Source: Nocardiopsis sp. CNR-923 (GTDB taxonomy: Bacteria; Actinomycetota; Actinomycetes; Streptosporangiales; Streptosporangiaceae). Taken from it: a stretch of 64,000 nucleotides of DNA. The notes under the pieces are model-generated. The model had not been told where the DNA came from and did not search any database. It worked only from the letters and a program-made list of their open reading frames with translations. The DNA lies in assembly GCF_001942255.1 (NCBI RefSeq), contig NZ_MKKC01000060.1, positions 51,851-115,850 of the forward strand, given 5' to 3'. This document shows positions 9,270 to 18,099 of the stretch, piece by piece. Within the stretch, counting starts at the first letter, position 1, and each line of letters opens with the position of its first letter. Position numbers and translations under genes: made by a program.

Positions 9270-10496
9270 CTACGGGTGGAGGTCGCCGGCGCGTGGGCCC
9301 GCACCGGCCGGATTCTCCTCGTCGCGTCCCGGAGCGCGGCCTCGGCGCGCTCGGCGCGCACCTCGGCGCGGGCGCGTGCCTCCTCGGCGACGGCCAGACG
9401 GGCGGCCGCGGCCGTGCGGGACTCGCCGAGCGTGATCTCGGCGTTGCGGCGCTGGGTCTCCAGTTCGGCGGCCAGGCGGGCGCGTTCGGTGTCGGCGCGC
9501 TCCAGTTCGGCGGTCAGCCGCGCGCGCTCGGCGTCGGCCACGCGGCGGTCGGCCTCGCGCCGCTCGTGGGCGCGCTCCGCCTCGGCGTCGAAGCGGGCGC
9601 GTTCGGCGGTCAGCGTCTCGGCGGCCTCCCGGGCCCGCGCCTCGGCGCCTTCGGCACGGGCCGCGGCCCGCTCGGCGGCCACGGCGGCCTCGTCGCGCGA
9701 CCTGACGTGCCCGACCGCCTCGGCCCTGAGCTGCTCGGCCTCGGCGTGCGCCTGCCGAAGCGACGCGCGGCCTCGGCGCGGTCTCGCTCGAACTCGGCCC
9801 GGGTCCGCTGCACGTCCGCACGCGCCCGTTCGGCGGTCTCGGCCATTCGGCGCTCCGCGGCGGCCAGACCGGCGTTGGCCTCGGCGGTGGCGGCCTCGCG
9901 TTCGGCCTCCGCCCGCGCGGTCCGGTCCCGGAGGAGGTCACGCTCGTCCTCGGCCGCGTCCCTGCGCTCCAGTGCCTCCTGCGCGATGCGCTCGGCGGCC
10001 TGCGTGGCGGCCACCGCCGAGGCGGCCGCGTCCTCGGCCGCGCGCCGGGCCGCCTCCGCCTCGCGGCGCCGGTTCTCGGCCTCCAGCCGGGCGGCGTCGG
10101 CCTCGGCCGCGCGCCGGGCGCCGCGAGCCGGGCCGCCTCGACCTGGGCCTCCGCCTCGGCGGGGTCGGTCATGGTGCGAAAAGCCTCGGCCGCCGAGCTC
10201 AGGGTCTGGGCCATCTGCTCGCTCTGCACGGAGAAACGGGTGAGGAGGTCGTCCGCCCGCAGCCGCGCGGCGGTGACCGGTTCGGCGACGGCGGGGACGT
10301 CGTCCGCGGCGGCGGCCACGGCCTCCTCCTCGCGACGTTGGGCCTCCAGCGCCAGCCGCTGCCGCTCGCGCCAGGCACGCCACCGGGTGTGCTCGGGCAG
10401 ATCGCAGTACTCGGGCGGGCGGCCGGGGGAGGAGCCGCGGGGCACGGGCCGGTCACAGCCAGGGAAGTTGCACGTGTTGGAGTCGGAGGTGGCCAC
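9270..10496 (-). CDS. Ala/Arg/Glu-rich coiled-coil protein with Cys-containing N-terminus, frameshifted
   Basis: About 400 residues spread over three frames. The N-terminus (SNTCNFPGCDRPVP, then GRPPEYCDLPEHTRWRAW) has Cys and His residues spaced like a small zinc-binding knuckle. The remainder is an almost uninterrupted heptad-rich stretch of Ala, Glu and Arg (for example AERIAQEALERRDAAEDERD), a long predicted coiled coil. Coding signal moves to the next frame near 10120 and again near 9765; one missing base at each restores a continuous helix. The C-terminal end is uncertain. Proteins of this pattern occur in actinomycetes, but I do not recognise a named function. A structural or DNA-associated role would be a guess. 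Confidence 0.6.
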   Translation of the reverse strand: MATSDSNTCNFPGCDRPVPRGSSPGRPPEYCDLPEHTRWRAWRERQRLALEAQRREEEAVAAAADDVPAVAEPVTAARLRADDLLTRFSVQSEQMAQTLSSAAEAFRTMTDPAEAEAQVEAARLAAPGARPRPTPPGWRPRTGAARRRRPGARPRTRPPRRWPPRRPPSASRRRHWSAGTRPRTSVTSSGTGPRGRRPNARPPPPRPTPVWPPRSAEWPRPPNGRVRTCSGPGPSSSETAPRPRVASAGARRGRAAQGRGGRARQVARRGRRGRRAGRGPCRRRRGAGPGGRRDADRRTRPLRRRGGARPRAARGRPPRGRRRARAADRRTGARRHRTRPPGRRTGDPAPQRRDHARRVPHGRGRPSGRRRGGTRPRRGARRARRGRAPGRDEENPAGAGPRAGDLHP

Positions 10497-10611
10497 GGGG
10501 GTGAGCGTAGCGCCTCGCGGCCTCGCGCGCCGGGGCGTGTCGGGCCGGGCGAGGGACCGCCCCCGTGCCGGGGGACCGCACGGGGACGGGGCGCGGTCTC
10601 GCGTCCGTGCC

Positions 10612-11169
10612 TCAGTCGTGCGCGCCGAACCCGTCGACGCGGCAGACCATGGTGGTCACGAACGGCCGGAAACCCTCCTGCTCAAGGAAGCGGATGTCCT
10701 CGGAGCTGGTCGCCAGCGCGGAGAACTCGATGTCGCGCACGCCCATCGACGAGAGCTGGCGGCGCATCTCCTCCAGGAGCTTGGACCCGACGCCGCTGCC
10801 GGCGTACTCCGGGTCGATGGCGAAGGTCTGGACCACCGCGACGCGTTCGCCGCGGTCCCAGCTGCCCTGGGCGTTCTCGCGGATGGTCACCATCGCGTAC
10901 CCGGCCGGGTCGTCGCCGCTCTCGGCGAGGATCGCCATGGTGTCGGGGTCGGCGAGCCAGGAGACGTACTGGGCGCGGCGGCGGCGCCACGACTCGTCCA
11001 GGCTCACCGCGCTGATGATGTCCGCGAGATGGGGGGCGGTCACCGTGTGCTGCTGGTGGAGGGCGCCCCACAGGTCCACGAGCTCGTCCACCTCGTGGGC
11101 GCCCAGGTAGCGGAAGCGGAGAACGCCGACGTCAGACGGCCGAGGTTTGGTCATCAGCGAAGTTTGCAT
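10612..11169 (-). CDS. GNAT-family N-acetyltransferase
   Basis: A 185-residue acetyl-CoA-dependent transferase. Motif A, the acetyl-CoA pyrophosphate loop, is visible as VQTFAIDPEYAGSGVGSKLL. It is preceded by the beta-strand pair AGYAMVTIRENA and followed by FLEQEGFRPF at the C-terminus, as in this fold. The start at 11169 is chosen because GGTGGAAAG lies 6 nt upstream; the frame is open further but is Arg/Pro-rich and unlike protein. It is divergent from a LysR gene across about 300 bp. The acceptor substrate is unknown. Confidence 0.82.
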   Translation of the reverse strand: MQTSLMTKPRPSDVGVLRFRYLGAHEVDELVDLWGALHQQHTVTAPHLADIISAVSLDESWRRRRAQYVSWLADPDTMAILAESGDDPAGYAMVTIRENAQGSWDRGERVAVVQTFAIDPEYAGSGVGSKLLEEMRRQLSSMGVRDIEFSALATSSEDIRFLEQEGFRPFVTTMVCRVDGFGAHD

Positions 11170-11343
11170 ATTCTTTCCACCCGTTCCGCCAGCATTGGGT
11201 GCTGATCCCCTGGGGGCACGTGTCCCACGGCCCCGTGGTTGAACTGTGCGTCTGACTGTACGTGCCGGTACCGACCGGGGCATCGCCGACACGAGGAAAG
11301 ACGGTCACGAGATCACCATATGAAAAGAAGTGAGGAATTTCTT

Positions 11344-11353
11344 TGATCGATCA
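11344..11353. promoter_or_regulatory. Palindrome in GNAT/LysR divergent region
   Basis: TGATCGATCA is a perfect palindrome inside the AT-richer part of the 298-bp divergent intergenic region. It could be an operator for the LysR protein encoded at 11468, which would be expected to autoregulate. No second half-site is obvious. Confidence 0.3.
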
Positions 11354-11467
11354 TGAAGTGCTCCGCGTGGTCGCCTCTGGACGGTGTGCAACGAATCACG
11401 CGACGATCTCGGCTGAGATGTCGGAAACCTCCGCGAAACATGGCCGCCCTGCCATAAATTGGGGCAC

Positions 11468-12397
11468 ATGATCGACGTTCGGCGGTTGCAGCTTCTCCAG
11501 GCCCTCGACCGCCACCGCACGGTGGCGGCCACGGCGGAGGCGCTCAACGTCACACCCTCGGCGGTCTCACAGCAGCTCGCCGCCCTGACCCGCGAGGCCG
11601 GGGTTCCCCTCATCGAACGCTCGGGCCGCCGGTTCCTCCTCACCGGCGCCGCGCGGGTCCTGCTGGAGCGTGCCCCGGCCATCTTCGCCGAGATGGAGCG
11701 CGCCTCCTCCGACCTCGCCGAGTTCGTCGCGGGCGACCGCGGCGTCGTGCGGGTGGGGTCCTTCGCGACCGGTATCAGCGACCTCGTCGCCCCGGCCCTG
11801 GCCCGGCTGCGGGTCAGCCACCCCGGCTGGTCCTTCGAGGTGCTCCAGGCCGAGCCCGAGCAGTGCACCGAGATGGTGCGATCGGGCCGCCTCGACCTCG
11901 CCGTCACCATGTCCTCGGAGGACCTGCCCTCCGCCGGCGACCCGGAGTTTCGCACCGACCCCGTCATGGTCGAGCTCTTCGACGCGATCCTGCCCTACCA
12001 GCACCCGCTGGCCACCCGCACGGGCCTCCACCTGGCCGAGGACCTCGCTGACCAGGACTGGATCATGTCCGCGCCTGGCAGCGCCTGGCACTCGTGCGTG
12101 GCGGCGGCCTGCAACCGGGTGGGCTTCCAGCCCCGTGTGGTGCACACCGTCGACGACTTCAGCGCCGTGTTCGGCATGGTGCAGGCCGGACTGGGCGTGA
12201 CCCTGATGCCGCGCCTGGCCTGGACCGGGCTGAGCACCCCGCACATCGTCGTCCGCGGGGTACGCGAGACCGCCCGGCGCCACGTCATCGCCCTGTCCAG
12301 GGCCGGGACCAACCCCGAACCCCTCCTCACCGCCGTCCGCGAGGCCGCCAGCAAGGTGCCAGTGCCCTCGGTGGGACCGTTCGCCGTCGCCGGATAG
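11468..12397 (+). CDS. LysR-family transcriptional regulator
   Basis: A 309-residue regulator with an N-terminal winged helix-turn-helix (LLQALDRHRTVAATAEALNVTPSAVSQQL) and a C-terminal effector-binding domain of the periplasmic-binding-protein fold. ATG 11468 is preferred over an in-frame TTG three codons earlier. The GNAT gene is divergent, so it may be the target, but no dedicated metabolic partner is obvious. The gene converges with a second LysR gene, separated by a structured repeat that may terminate both. Confidence 0.88.
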   Translation: MIDVRRLQLLQALDRHRTVAATAEALNVTPSAVSQQLAALTREAGVPLIERSGRRFLLTGAARVLLERAPAIFAEMERASSDLAEFVAGDRGVVRVGSFATGISDLVAPALARLRVSHPGWSFEVLQAEPEQCTEMVRSGRLDLAVTMSSEDLPSAGDPEFRTDPVMVELFDAILPYQHPLATRTGLHLAEDLADQDWIMSAPGSAWHSCVAAACNRVGFQPRVVHTVDDFSAVFGMVQAGLGVTLMPRLAWTGLSTPHIVVRGVRETARRHVIALSRAGTNPEPLLTAVREAASKVPVPSVGPFAVAG

Positions 12398-12411
12398 GTT
12401 GTGTTTGCTTT

Positions 12412-12577
12412 GGTCCTCCGCTTCGCTTCGGACCGTGTTCGGGCGCCCAAGAGGCAGGGGCGCTTCATCCTCGTCCTCGCCTGTCGCTCGTTCCTCGCTA
12501 CGCGGCTCGACTCGTCTTGCAGCACCCTGCCGGCGCCCGAACGGTGACTCCGTGGGTCCTCCGCTTCGCTTCGGACC
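12412..12577. repeat. Structured intergenic repeat between convergent LysR genes
   Basis: Two identical 23-nt hairpin-forming copies (core CCGCTTCGCTTCGG flanked by GGTC/GACC) occur at 12412-12434 and 12555-12577. Between them an 11-bp inverted repeat (GTTCGGGCGCC at 12437-12447, GGCGCCCGAAC at 12532-12542) is extended inward by a 7-bp pair (GGCAGGG at 12453-12459, CCCTGCC at 12525-12531). The whole can fold as one long stem flanked by two small hairpins. It could be a bidirectional terminator or a REP/MITE-like element. The inner 65 nt are C/T-rich and encode nothing recognisable. Confidence 0.6.
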
Positions 12578-12587
12578 GCCCCGACGA

Positions 12588-13511
12588 TCACGCATGCGGG
12601 GTCGGCGGAACCTCGTCGAGCACGTCCTGGGCGGCCTCGTGCAGGTACCGCGCCACCACGCGGATGGGCCGCCAGGCCCATCCGCCGGTGCGCCCGGCCA
12701 GGAAGATCCGCCGCACGCCCCCCAACTCCCCCAGGGGAGCGTGGGTCACACCGCGCCGGGTCGACACCGACAGCCGTGACATCACCCCCACCGCCACCCC
12801 GGAGGCCACCAGCTCCTCGCACAGCTCCAGGTTCTCGATCCGGTGCGTGATCCGCGGTGTGAATCCGGCGTCGGCGCACATCCGCTGCACCAGGGCCTCC
12901 TCGTCACCCCGGTAGGGGCTGGCGAACCACGACGCGCCGGCGAACTCGCGCAGCCGCCGCCGCGTCAGCGCCCGGCTGTCGCCCCGGGCCGAGGGCTGGG
13001 ACAGCAGTAGCCCCTCCGTCCCGATCGGCCGCACCGCCAGTGTCCCCGGGAATTCCCGGGGCAGCAGGCTGTACTGGTAGACGACCCCCAGATCCGCCAG
13101 GCCGTCCTGGAGGAGGGCCAGCGCCTGCTCCGACTCGTACTCGGTCAGCCGGACCTCGATGCCCGGATGCTCGTCGCGCAGGCGGCGCAGCGCGGGCAGC
13201 ACCACGGGCGCGGCGCTGGTGTACATGACCAGGTGAACGCGGCCCGCTGGCGCACCCTCGCCCTCGAACTCCGCCTGGGCGGTCTCCACCCGGGCCAGGA
13301 TCCCCACGGCGTGCTCCGCCAGTCTCCGGCCGGCCGGGGTCAGCCGCACCCGGCGTCCGTCCGGGACGAGCAGCGCGACGCGGGTCTCCCGTTCCAGGAC
13401 GGCGAGGTGCTTGGAGACCGCTGAGGTGCTCATGCCCGTGACCTCGGACACAGCCGCCATGGTGCCCAGACGCTCCAGTTCGACCAGGAGGCGCAGCCGG
13501 GTGAAGTCCAT
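12588..13511 (-). CDS. LysR-family transcriptional regulator, divergent from an exporter
   Basis: A 307-residue regulator with the N-terminal helix-turn-helix MAAVSEVTGMSTSAVSKHLAVLE and a ligand-binding domain (for example VRLTEYESEQALALLQDGLADLGVVY). The start ATG at 13511 gives the standard MDFTRLRLLVELERLGT. It is transcribed divergently from an EamA exporter, with 71 bp between starts that contain a dyad. The usual logic of such pairs is that the regulator senses the exported metabolite, an amino acid or aromatic compound, and activates the exporter. Confidence 0.88.
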   Translation of the reverse strand: MDFTRLRLLVELERLGTMAAVSEVTGMSTSAVSKHLAVLERETRVALLVPDGRRVRLTPAGRRLAEHAVGILARVETAQAEFEGEGAPAGRVHLVMYTSAAPVVLPALRRLRDEHPGIEVRLTEYESEQALALLQDGLADLGVVYQYSLLPREFPGTLAVRPIGTEGLLLSQPSARGDSRALTRRRLREFAGASWFASPYRGDEEALVQRMCADAGFTPRITHRIENLELCEELVASGVAVGVMSRLSVSTRRGVTHAPLGELGGVRRIFLAGRTGGWAWRPIRVVARYLHEAAQDVLDEVPPTPHA

Positions 13512-13519
13512 CTACCAAA

Positions 13520-13548
13520 ACTACATGGTTCGTCAACCACTGGTTCGT
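13520..13548. promoter_or_regulatory. Operator-like sequence in LysR/EamA divergent promoter
   Basis: The 11-bp palindrome AACCACTGGTT lies at 13535-13545, and the octamer TGGTTCGT occurs twice in direct orientation (13526-13533 and 13541-13548). Position between divergent starts fits a LysR binding region. Confidence 0.45.
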
Positions 13549-13582
13549 GGACAGAAACAGAGGAGGTCGATCCAATGGTCGG

Positions 13583-14539
13583 GTGATCCCCTCATCCATC
13601 TCCTCGCTTCGCCGTGCCGACGTCCGGGTCCCGGCCCCGTTCCTGCTGCTCATCGGCATGTTCACCCTGCACACTGGCAGCGCCCTGGCCGTCACCGCCT
13701 TCGACCAGGCCTCTCCCGCGACCGTCACCTGGCTCCGGCTCACCTGGGCGGCACTGCTGCTGCTCGCCCTGGGTGGTCGCTCGCTGTGGCGGGCAGTGCG
13801 CGAAGCCACGTGGCGCGAGCGCGGTTCCGTGGTGATCCTGGGCACAGCGAGCGCGGGGATGATGCTGTTCTACTCCGAGGCCACCGCTCGGATCGAACTC
13901 GGCACCGCCACCTCCATCGAGTTCCTCGGCGCCCTCGTGGTGGCCGTGGCCGCCATGCGCCGCCGCCGCGAACTCGTGTGGATCGCCGCCGCCGGAGCCG
14001 GCGTGGTCTGCCTCACCCGTCCCTGGCAGAGCGACCTGGACGTGGTCGGCCTCGCCCTGGCCCTGGCGGGCGCGGTCTGCGTCGCCCTCTACATCGTGCT
14101 CACCCAGCGGGTCGGCGCGGGCTTCGCAGCCGTCCACGGCCTGGCCCTGGCCATGACCGTCGCCGCCCTGGTCAGCGCCCCCCTGGGCGCCCCCGCCGCG
14201 ATCGCCTCCCCCGACCTCGACCTGATCATGCTCACCCTGGGCATCGCGCTCCTGTTCCCCCTCGTGCCGTTCCTGCTGGAGATGGTGTCCCTCCAGCGGA
14301 TGAGTCGCACCGCCTACAGCACCTTCGCCAGCCTCGAACCCGCGGTCAGCCTCGTCATGGGACTGCTCATCATCGGTCAGGCCCCCGCGGCGGTGCAGGT
14401 CGCGGGTATGGTCCTGGTGGTGGTGGCCGGTGCGGGCGCCTCCCGGGGCGACGGTGGACGACGTCCGGCCCCATCCACGGAACCTGACACACGTCGCTCG
14501 TGTCAGGCGGTTCCGCGGCACGAAACGACGCCACGATGA
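13583..14539 (+). CDS. EamA/DMT-family exporter (RhtA-like)
   Basis: About 318 residues with around ten hydrophobic helices arranged as two EamA repeats, the architecture of drug/metabolite transporters such as the threonine/homoserine exporter RhtA. The second repeat has the typical YSTFASLEPAVSLVMGLLI segment. The start is unclear: AGGAGG is ideally placed for ATG 13575, but that frame stops after three codons. A single missing G there would join it to this gene; otherwise the start is GTG 13583. The annotated C-terminus reads across a terminator-like hairpin, and an alternative-frame stop at 14485-14487 abuts that hairpin, so the true end may be near 14487. It is divergent from LysR. Confidence 0.8.
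   Translation: MIPSSISSLRRADVRVPAPFLLLIGMFTLHTGSALAVTAFDQASPATVTWLRLTWAALLLLALGGRSLWRAVREATWRERGSVVILGTASAGMMLFYSEATARIELGTATSIEFLGALVVAVAAMRRRRELVWIAAAGAGVVCLTRPWQSDLDVVGLALALAGAVCVALYIVLTQRVGAGFAAVHGLALAMTVAALVSAPLGAPAAIASPDLDLIMLTLGIALLFPLVPFLLEMVSLQRMSRTAYSTFASLEPAVSLVMGLLIIGQAPAAVQVAGMVLVVVAGAGASRGDGGRRPAPSTEPDTRRSCQAVPRHETTPR
14483..14507 (+). terminator. Terminator-like hairpin at the 3' end of the exporter gene
   Basis: CCTGACAC and GTGTCAGG form a perfect 8-bp stem around a 9-nt loop; GGAA/TTCC can extend it. It overlaps the last codons of the exporter frame, which hints that the real stop lies just before or at the hairpin. Confidence 0.55.
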
Positions 14540-14556
14540 ACTAATTTGGTCCGATC

Positions 14557-16359
14557 ATGGCCGCGACATCTGATCTCGAACTCCTGCGTGCCCACGAACC
14601 GGTGCTCATGTGCACCAAAGGGGAGCTCTTCTTCCCCACCCGCGTGGACAGCTACGTACGCAACTGCAGCCTCTGGATCGAGGAGCCGGGTGGACGCGAA
14701 CGCGTCCTGGTCCCGGCCGGGGAGCTGACGCTCGAACGCCTCGGTCGGGCGGAGGAGGAGTGGCCCGGCCGCCACAAGCACCTGCGGTTCGTCCAGGAGG
14801 AGTCGATCCGCGAGGAGGCGCGCCGCTTCCGCGGCATCGCCCGCACCGTCATCCCCAAGAGCGGGCGTCTGGCCGCCGTCGGCGTCCTCGGCCGCATTCT
14901 CGACATCCTCATGAAGTTCTCCCTGCTCATCCGAGGAGCCGTCCCCGGAGGGGTGACCTTCGCGGCCGTGACCCGTTACCGCGAGCGCGTCGACGACGGC
15001 GGCGCCACCTACTACGGGCGCGTCACCCGCGAGGGCGGCTACGTCATCCTCCAGTACTGGTTCTTCTACGCCATGAACGACTGGCGGACCATCTACGGCG
15101 GCGTCAACGACCACGAGGCCGACTGGGAGCGCGTCACCGTCTACCTGGCGGAGAACCCCGACGGCACCCATGGCCCGGTCTGGGTGGGCGCGTCCTCGCA
15201 CGAGTACCAGGGCGACGACCTGCGCCGCAGCTGGAACGACCCCGACCTGCACCGGGTCGGAGACCACCCCGTGATCTACGTCGGCGCCGGATCGCACTCG
15301 CACCAGATGCTGCCCGGCGACTACCTCATCCAGGTCGACCCGGCCGTCCTGCGCGGGGCCGTACGCGCCTACCGGAACCTCACCCGCCTCCTCTTCCGCG
15401 CCGACAGCGCGATCAACCGGCACGGCATCGGCGTGCCCTTCGTCGACTACGCCCGGGGCGACGGCATGCGCCTGGGCCCCGAAGGCGACCGCGAGTGGAA
15501 CCCCGTCCTCATCGACGACGACACCCCCTGGGTCCGGGGCTTTCGCGGTCTGTGGGGACGCGACACCGGCGACTTCTTTGACGGCGAACGGGCCCCCAGC
15601 GGCCCCCGGTACGAACGCGACGGCACCATCCGTCGCTCCTGGGCCGACACGCTGTCCTGGGTCGGCCTGCACAAGGTCGCCCCCACCGAGGCCGCCGCCC
15701 GCGCCGAACTGCGCAGCCACGTGGAAACCCTGGACGAACGCCTGCGCGAACTCGACGCCGACATCGTCGCCCGCCGTGACCGCCTGCGCCGCCTCGACGC
15801 CGCGCGCATGGTCCTGCAGCGCCGGGCCGGCTCCCGCCCGCTCGCCCGCGAGCACGCCGAACGCATGGAGACCCTGGAGAAGGAGCTCGCGCAGTGCTAC
15901 GAGGAGCGCGTCCTGACCGCCGACGAGCGCGACACCCACCTGCGAGCCCTGGCCGACGACACTCCGCTCGTGCCCGAACCCACCGGCCACCTCAAGGCCC
16001 CGCACGTGCCCTACTCCTCGGGCAAACAGCGCAGCACCCGCTTCCTCCACCTGTGGGTCGCCCTGAGCACACCCTTGCTGCTGATCTCCCTCGGGCTGAC
16101 CCTGTTCCTGCTCACCGGGCAGATCACCCTGTACGCCATGCTCGGCGTCGTGGTGGGATTCGCCGCCGTCGACGCCCTGGCCCGCCGCAGGTTCCTCCAA
16201 TTCCTCACCGGGCTGGCGATCCTCGCGGTCGTGGTGGGGGTCGTCGTGGGCGTGGTGGCGGCCTTCATCGCGGACTGGCGGATCGCCCTCGCCGTCCCCA
16301 TGGCCGTGGTCGTCGTGGTCCTGCTCGTGGTCAACGTGCGCGACCTGCTCCGGCGCTGA
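14557..16359 (+). CDS. Vps62-like domain protein with coiled coil and C-terminal membrane helices
   Basis: A 600-residue protein. Residues about 140-330 resemble the Vps62/DUF946-type fold: YWFFYAMNDWR, then NDHEADWERVTVYL, then PVWVGASSHEY and VIYVGAGSHSH. The conserved Asp/Glu/His residues suggest a metal or hydrolase-like site, though no activity is established. Residues about 380-440 form a charged helical hairpin or coiled coil, and four hydrophobic helices between residues about 500 and 595 anchor the C-terminus in the membrane. The start ATG 14557 has no strong ribosome-binding site. The AlkB-like gene follows 32 bp downstream and could be co-transcribed. Combining this domain with a polytopic anchor is unusual in my experience. 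Confidence 0.7.
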   Translation: MAATSDLELLRAHEPVLMCTKGELFFPTRVDSYVRNCSLWIEEPGGRERVLVPAGELTLERLGRAEEEWPGRHKHLRFVQEESIREEARRFRGIARTVIPKSGRLAAVGVLGRILDILMKFSLLIRGAVPGGVTFAAVTRYRERVDDGGATYYGRVTREGGYVILQYWFFYAMNDWRTIYGGVNDHEADWERVTVYLAENPDGTHGPVWVGASSHEYQGDDLRRSWNDPDLHRVGDHPVIYVGAGSHSHQMLPGDYLIQVDPAVLRGAVRAYRNLTRLLFRADSAINRHGIGVPFVDYARGDGMRLGPEGDREWNPVLIDDDTPWVRGFRGLWGRDTGDFFDGERAPSGPRYERDGTIRRSWADTLSWVGLHKVAPTEAAARAELRSHVETLDERLRELDADIVARRDRLRRLDAARMVLQRRAGSRPLAREHAERMETLEKELAQCYEERVLTADERDTHLRALADDTPLVPEPTGHLKAPHVPYSSGKQRSTRFLHLWVALSTPLLLISLGLTLFLLTGQITLYAMLGVVVGFAAVDALARRRFLQFLTGLAILAVVVGVVVGVVAAFIADWRIALAVPMAVVVVVLLVVNVRDLLRR

Positions 16360-16391
16360 ACTCCGGGAGGGGCATCGGGGACAATGGAGCC

Positions 16392-17038
16392 ATGACCGAC
16401 CCGCTCTTCGGCGCCCCGCCGGTGACCGTCGCCCCCGGGGCCGTGCACCTGTCCGGCTGGCTGTCGCCCGAGGACCAGGCGGACCTCGTCGGGCGCTGCC
16501 GCCGCTGGGCGCGCGCCGGGATGGTCCGCCACGCCATGCCGCGCGGCGGGGTCATGAGTGTGCGCATGCTGAGTCTGGGCTGGTTCTGGCAGCCGTACCG
16601 CTATTCCCGCACCCTGCCCGACGGGACCCCCGTCCAGCCCTTCCCCCCTTTCCTGGGAGCGCTCGCCGAGCGCGCGGTGGCGGACGCCCTCGGCGCGCCG
16701 CTTCCACCCGACACGGACCCCTACGACGTCGCCCTCGTCAACTTCTACGCGCCCGCGCCCACATGGGCATGCACCAGGATCGCGACGAGCGCTCCGACGC
16801 ACCCGTCGTCTCCGTCAGCCTCGGCGACGCGTGCGTCTTCCGGTTTGGCAACACCGAGACGCGGGCCAGGCCCTACACTGACCTGGAACTGGGCAGCGGC
16901 GACCTGTTCGTGTTCGGCGGCCCGTCCCGCATGGCCTACCACGGCGTCCCGCGCACCCGCCCCGGCACCGCGCCGCCCGCGTTGGGCCTGCGGGGGCGGG
17001 TCAACATCACTATCCGAGCCTCCGGTCTGGCCCCCTGA
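16392..17038 (+). CDS. AlkB-like 2-oxoglutarate/Fe(II) dioxygenase, frameshifted
   Basis: Resembles AlkB, which repairs alkylated bases by oxidative demethylation. The N-terminal half is in one frame (LSGWLSPEDQADLVGRCRRW, then QPYRYSRTLPDG). The catalytic half is in the next (MGMHQDRDERSDAPVVSVSL, then FRFGN, then GDLFVFGGPSRMAYHGVP). One missing base near 16757 joins them as NFYAPAAHMGMHQDRDE. Iron ligands HxD (MHQDRD) and the distal His (AYHG) are present, as are the 2-oxoglutarate-binding arginines near the end (GRVNITIR). The length after repair, about 215 residues, fits the family. The break is probably a sequencing error. Confidence 0.8.
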
Positions 17039-17069
17039 GCCCCCGGACACCGTGAGGAGAGGCCGACCG

Positions 17070-18081
17070 GTGCACGACGACGAGACCGCCTCACGCGAGC
17101 TGATCCGGCTCATGACCGGCCCCTGGGTGGCCAGATCCATCGCGGCGGCCGTGCGGCTGGGGGTCATCGACCACCTCGACGGCCGAGCCCGGCGCACTCC
17201 GGACCTGGCTTCGCGCTCGGACTGGACCCCGTCCGCCTGGGCCGCCTCCTGCGGCTGCTCGCCGCCGTGGGGGTCGTGCGGCGCTGCCCGGACGGCCATA
17301 CCCTCGGTGCCACGGGCGAACGGTTGCGCCGCGACCACCCCTCCGGCCTGCGCGACCTCACCCTGCTCTACGACAGCGACCTGTTCGCCCGTGCCTGGGA
17401 GCACCTGCCCGATGCCATGCGCACCGGGCGGACCGGGGTCGACCTCGCCCACGGCACCGACGTGTTCTCCCTCCTGGAGGCCGACGCCCACGAGGCGGCG
17501 CGGTACGCGGCGGGCATGGCGGCCGGGGCGCGCTTCGTCCGGGACCTGCCCTCGGTCTACGACTTCACCGGCGCGCGTACGGTCGTCGACCTCGGTGGAG
17601 GCAGCGGGGAGCTGCTCGCCGCCGTGCTCGACCACGCATCCGGCGCGCGCGGCGTACTCGTCGAGCGGCCCCCCGCCCTGGCGGCCGCCCGCCACCGCCT
17701 CGCCGCCCACGTCGACGCGGGCCGCTGCGACCTCGTCGAGGGGGACTTCCTGACGGCGGTGCCCCGGGGCGGCGACGTCTACGTGCTCTGCCGGGTCCTG
17801 CACAACTGGTCCGACGCCGAGGCCGGGAGGATCGTGCGGCACTGCCGCCAGGCCATGGCCCCCGACGGGCGCGTCCTGGTGGTCGAGCGCGTGCTCCCCG
17901 ACTCCCACGACCCGTGGCTCTCCCTGGTCTTCGACGTGCACATGATGGTCATGACCACCGGGGCCGAGCGCACTGAGCGCCAGTACGAGGAGCTGCTGCG
18001 AGCGCCGGCCTGACCACCGATCGGATCCTCGACCTGCCCCTGGAGATGCGCGTACTGGTCGCCCGGACCGCCGCACCGTAG
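17070..18081 (+). CDS. SAM-dependent O-methyltransferase (plant COMT/actinomycete type), frameshifted twice
   Basis: About 336 residues after repair. The N-terminal dimerisation helix-turn-helix region (RELIRLMTGPWVARSIAAAV, then RLGVIDHLDGRA) leads into the Rossmann domain with the SAM site VVDLGGGSGELLAAVL and the catalytic-helix motif LCRVLHNWSDAEAGRIVRHC. This is the layout of actinomycete polyketide-type O-methyltransferases. A missing base near 17208 disrupts DLA/FALGLDPVRLGRLLRLL, and another near 18003 changes AAGLTTDRIL to a premature stop at 18013; the restored stop is at 18081. Start GTG 17070 follows AGGAGAGG. No biosynthetic cluster surrounds it, so the substrate is unknown. Confidence 0.8.
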
Positions 18082-18099
18082 CGGGATCGGTCACCTGCC

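Noticed and set aside
14503..16200. A 565-codon minus-strand frame opposite the Vps62-like gene
   Set aside because: Low-complexity Val/Gly/Asp-rich shadow of the plus-strand gene, without ribosome-binding site.
15894..17753. A single 619-codon plus-strand protein
   Set aside because: It chains the end of a shadow frame, the first half of the AlkB-like gene and the start of a methyltransferase because of frameshifts; not one gene.
16392..18081. A secondary-metabolite cluster around the O-methyltransferase
   Set aside because: Neighbours are a DNA-repair-like oxygenase and a small hypothetical protein; no synthase or tailoring set is present.
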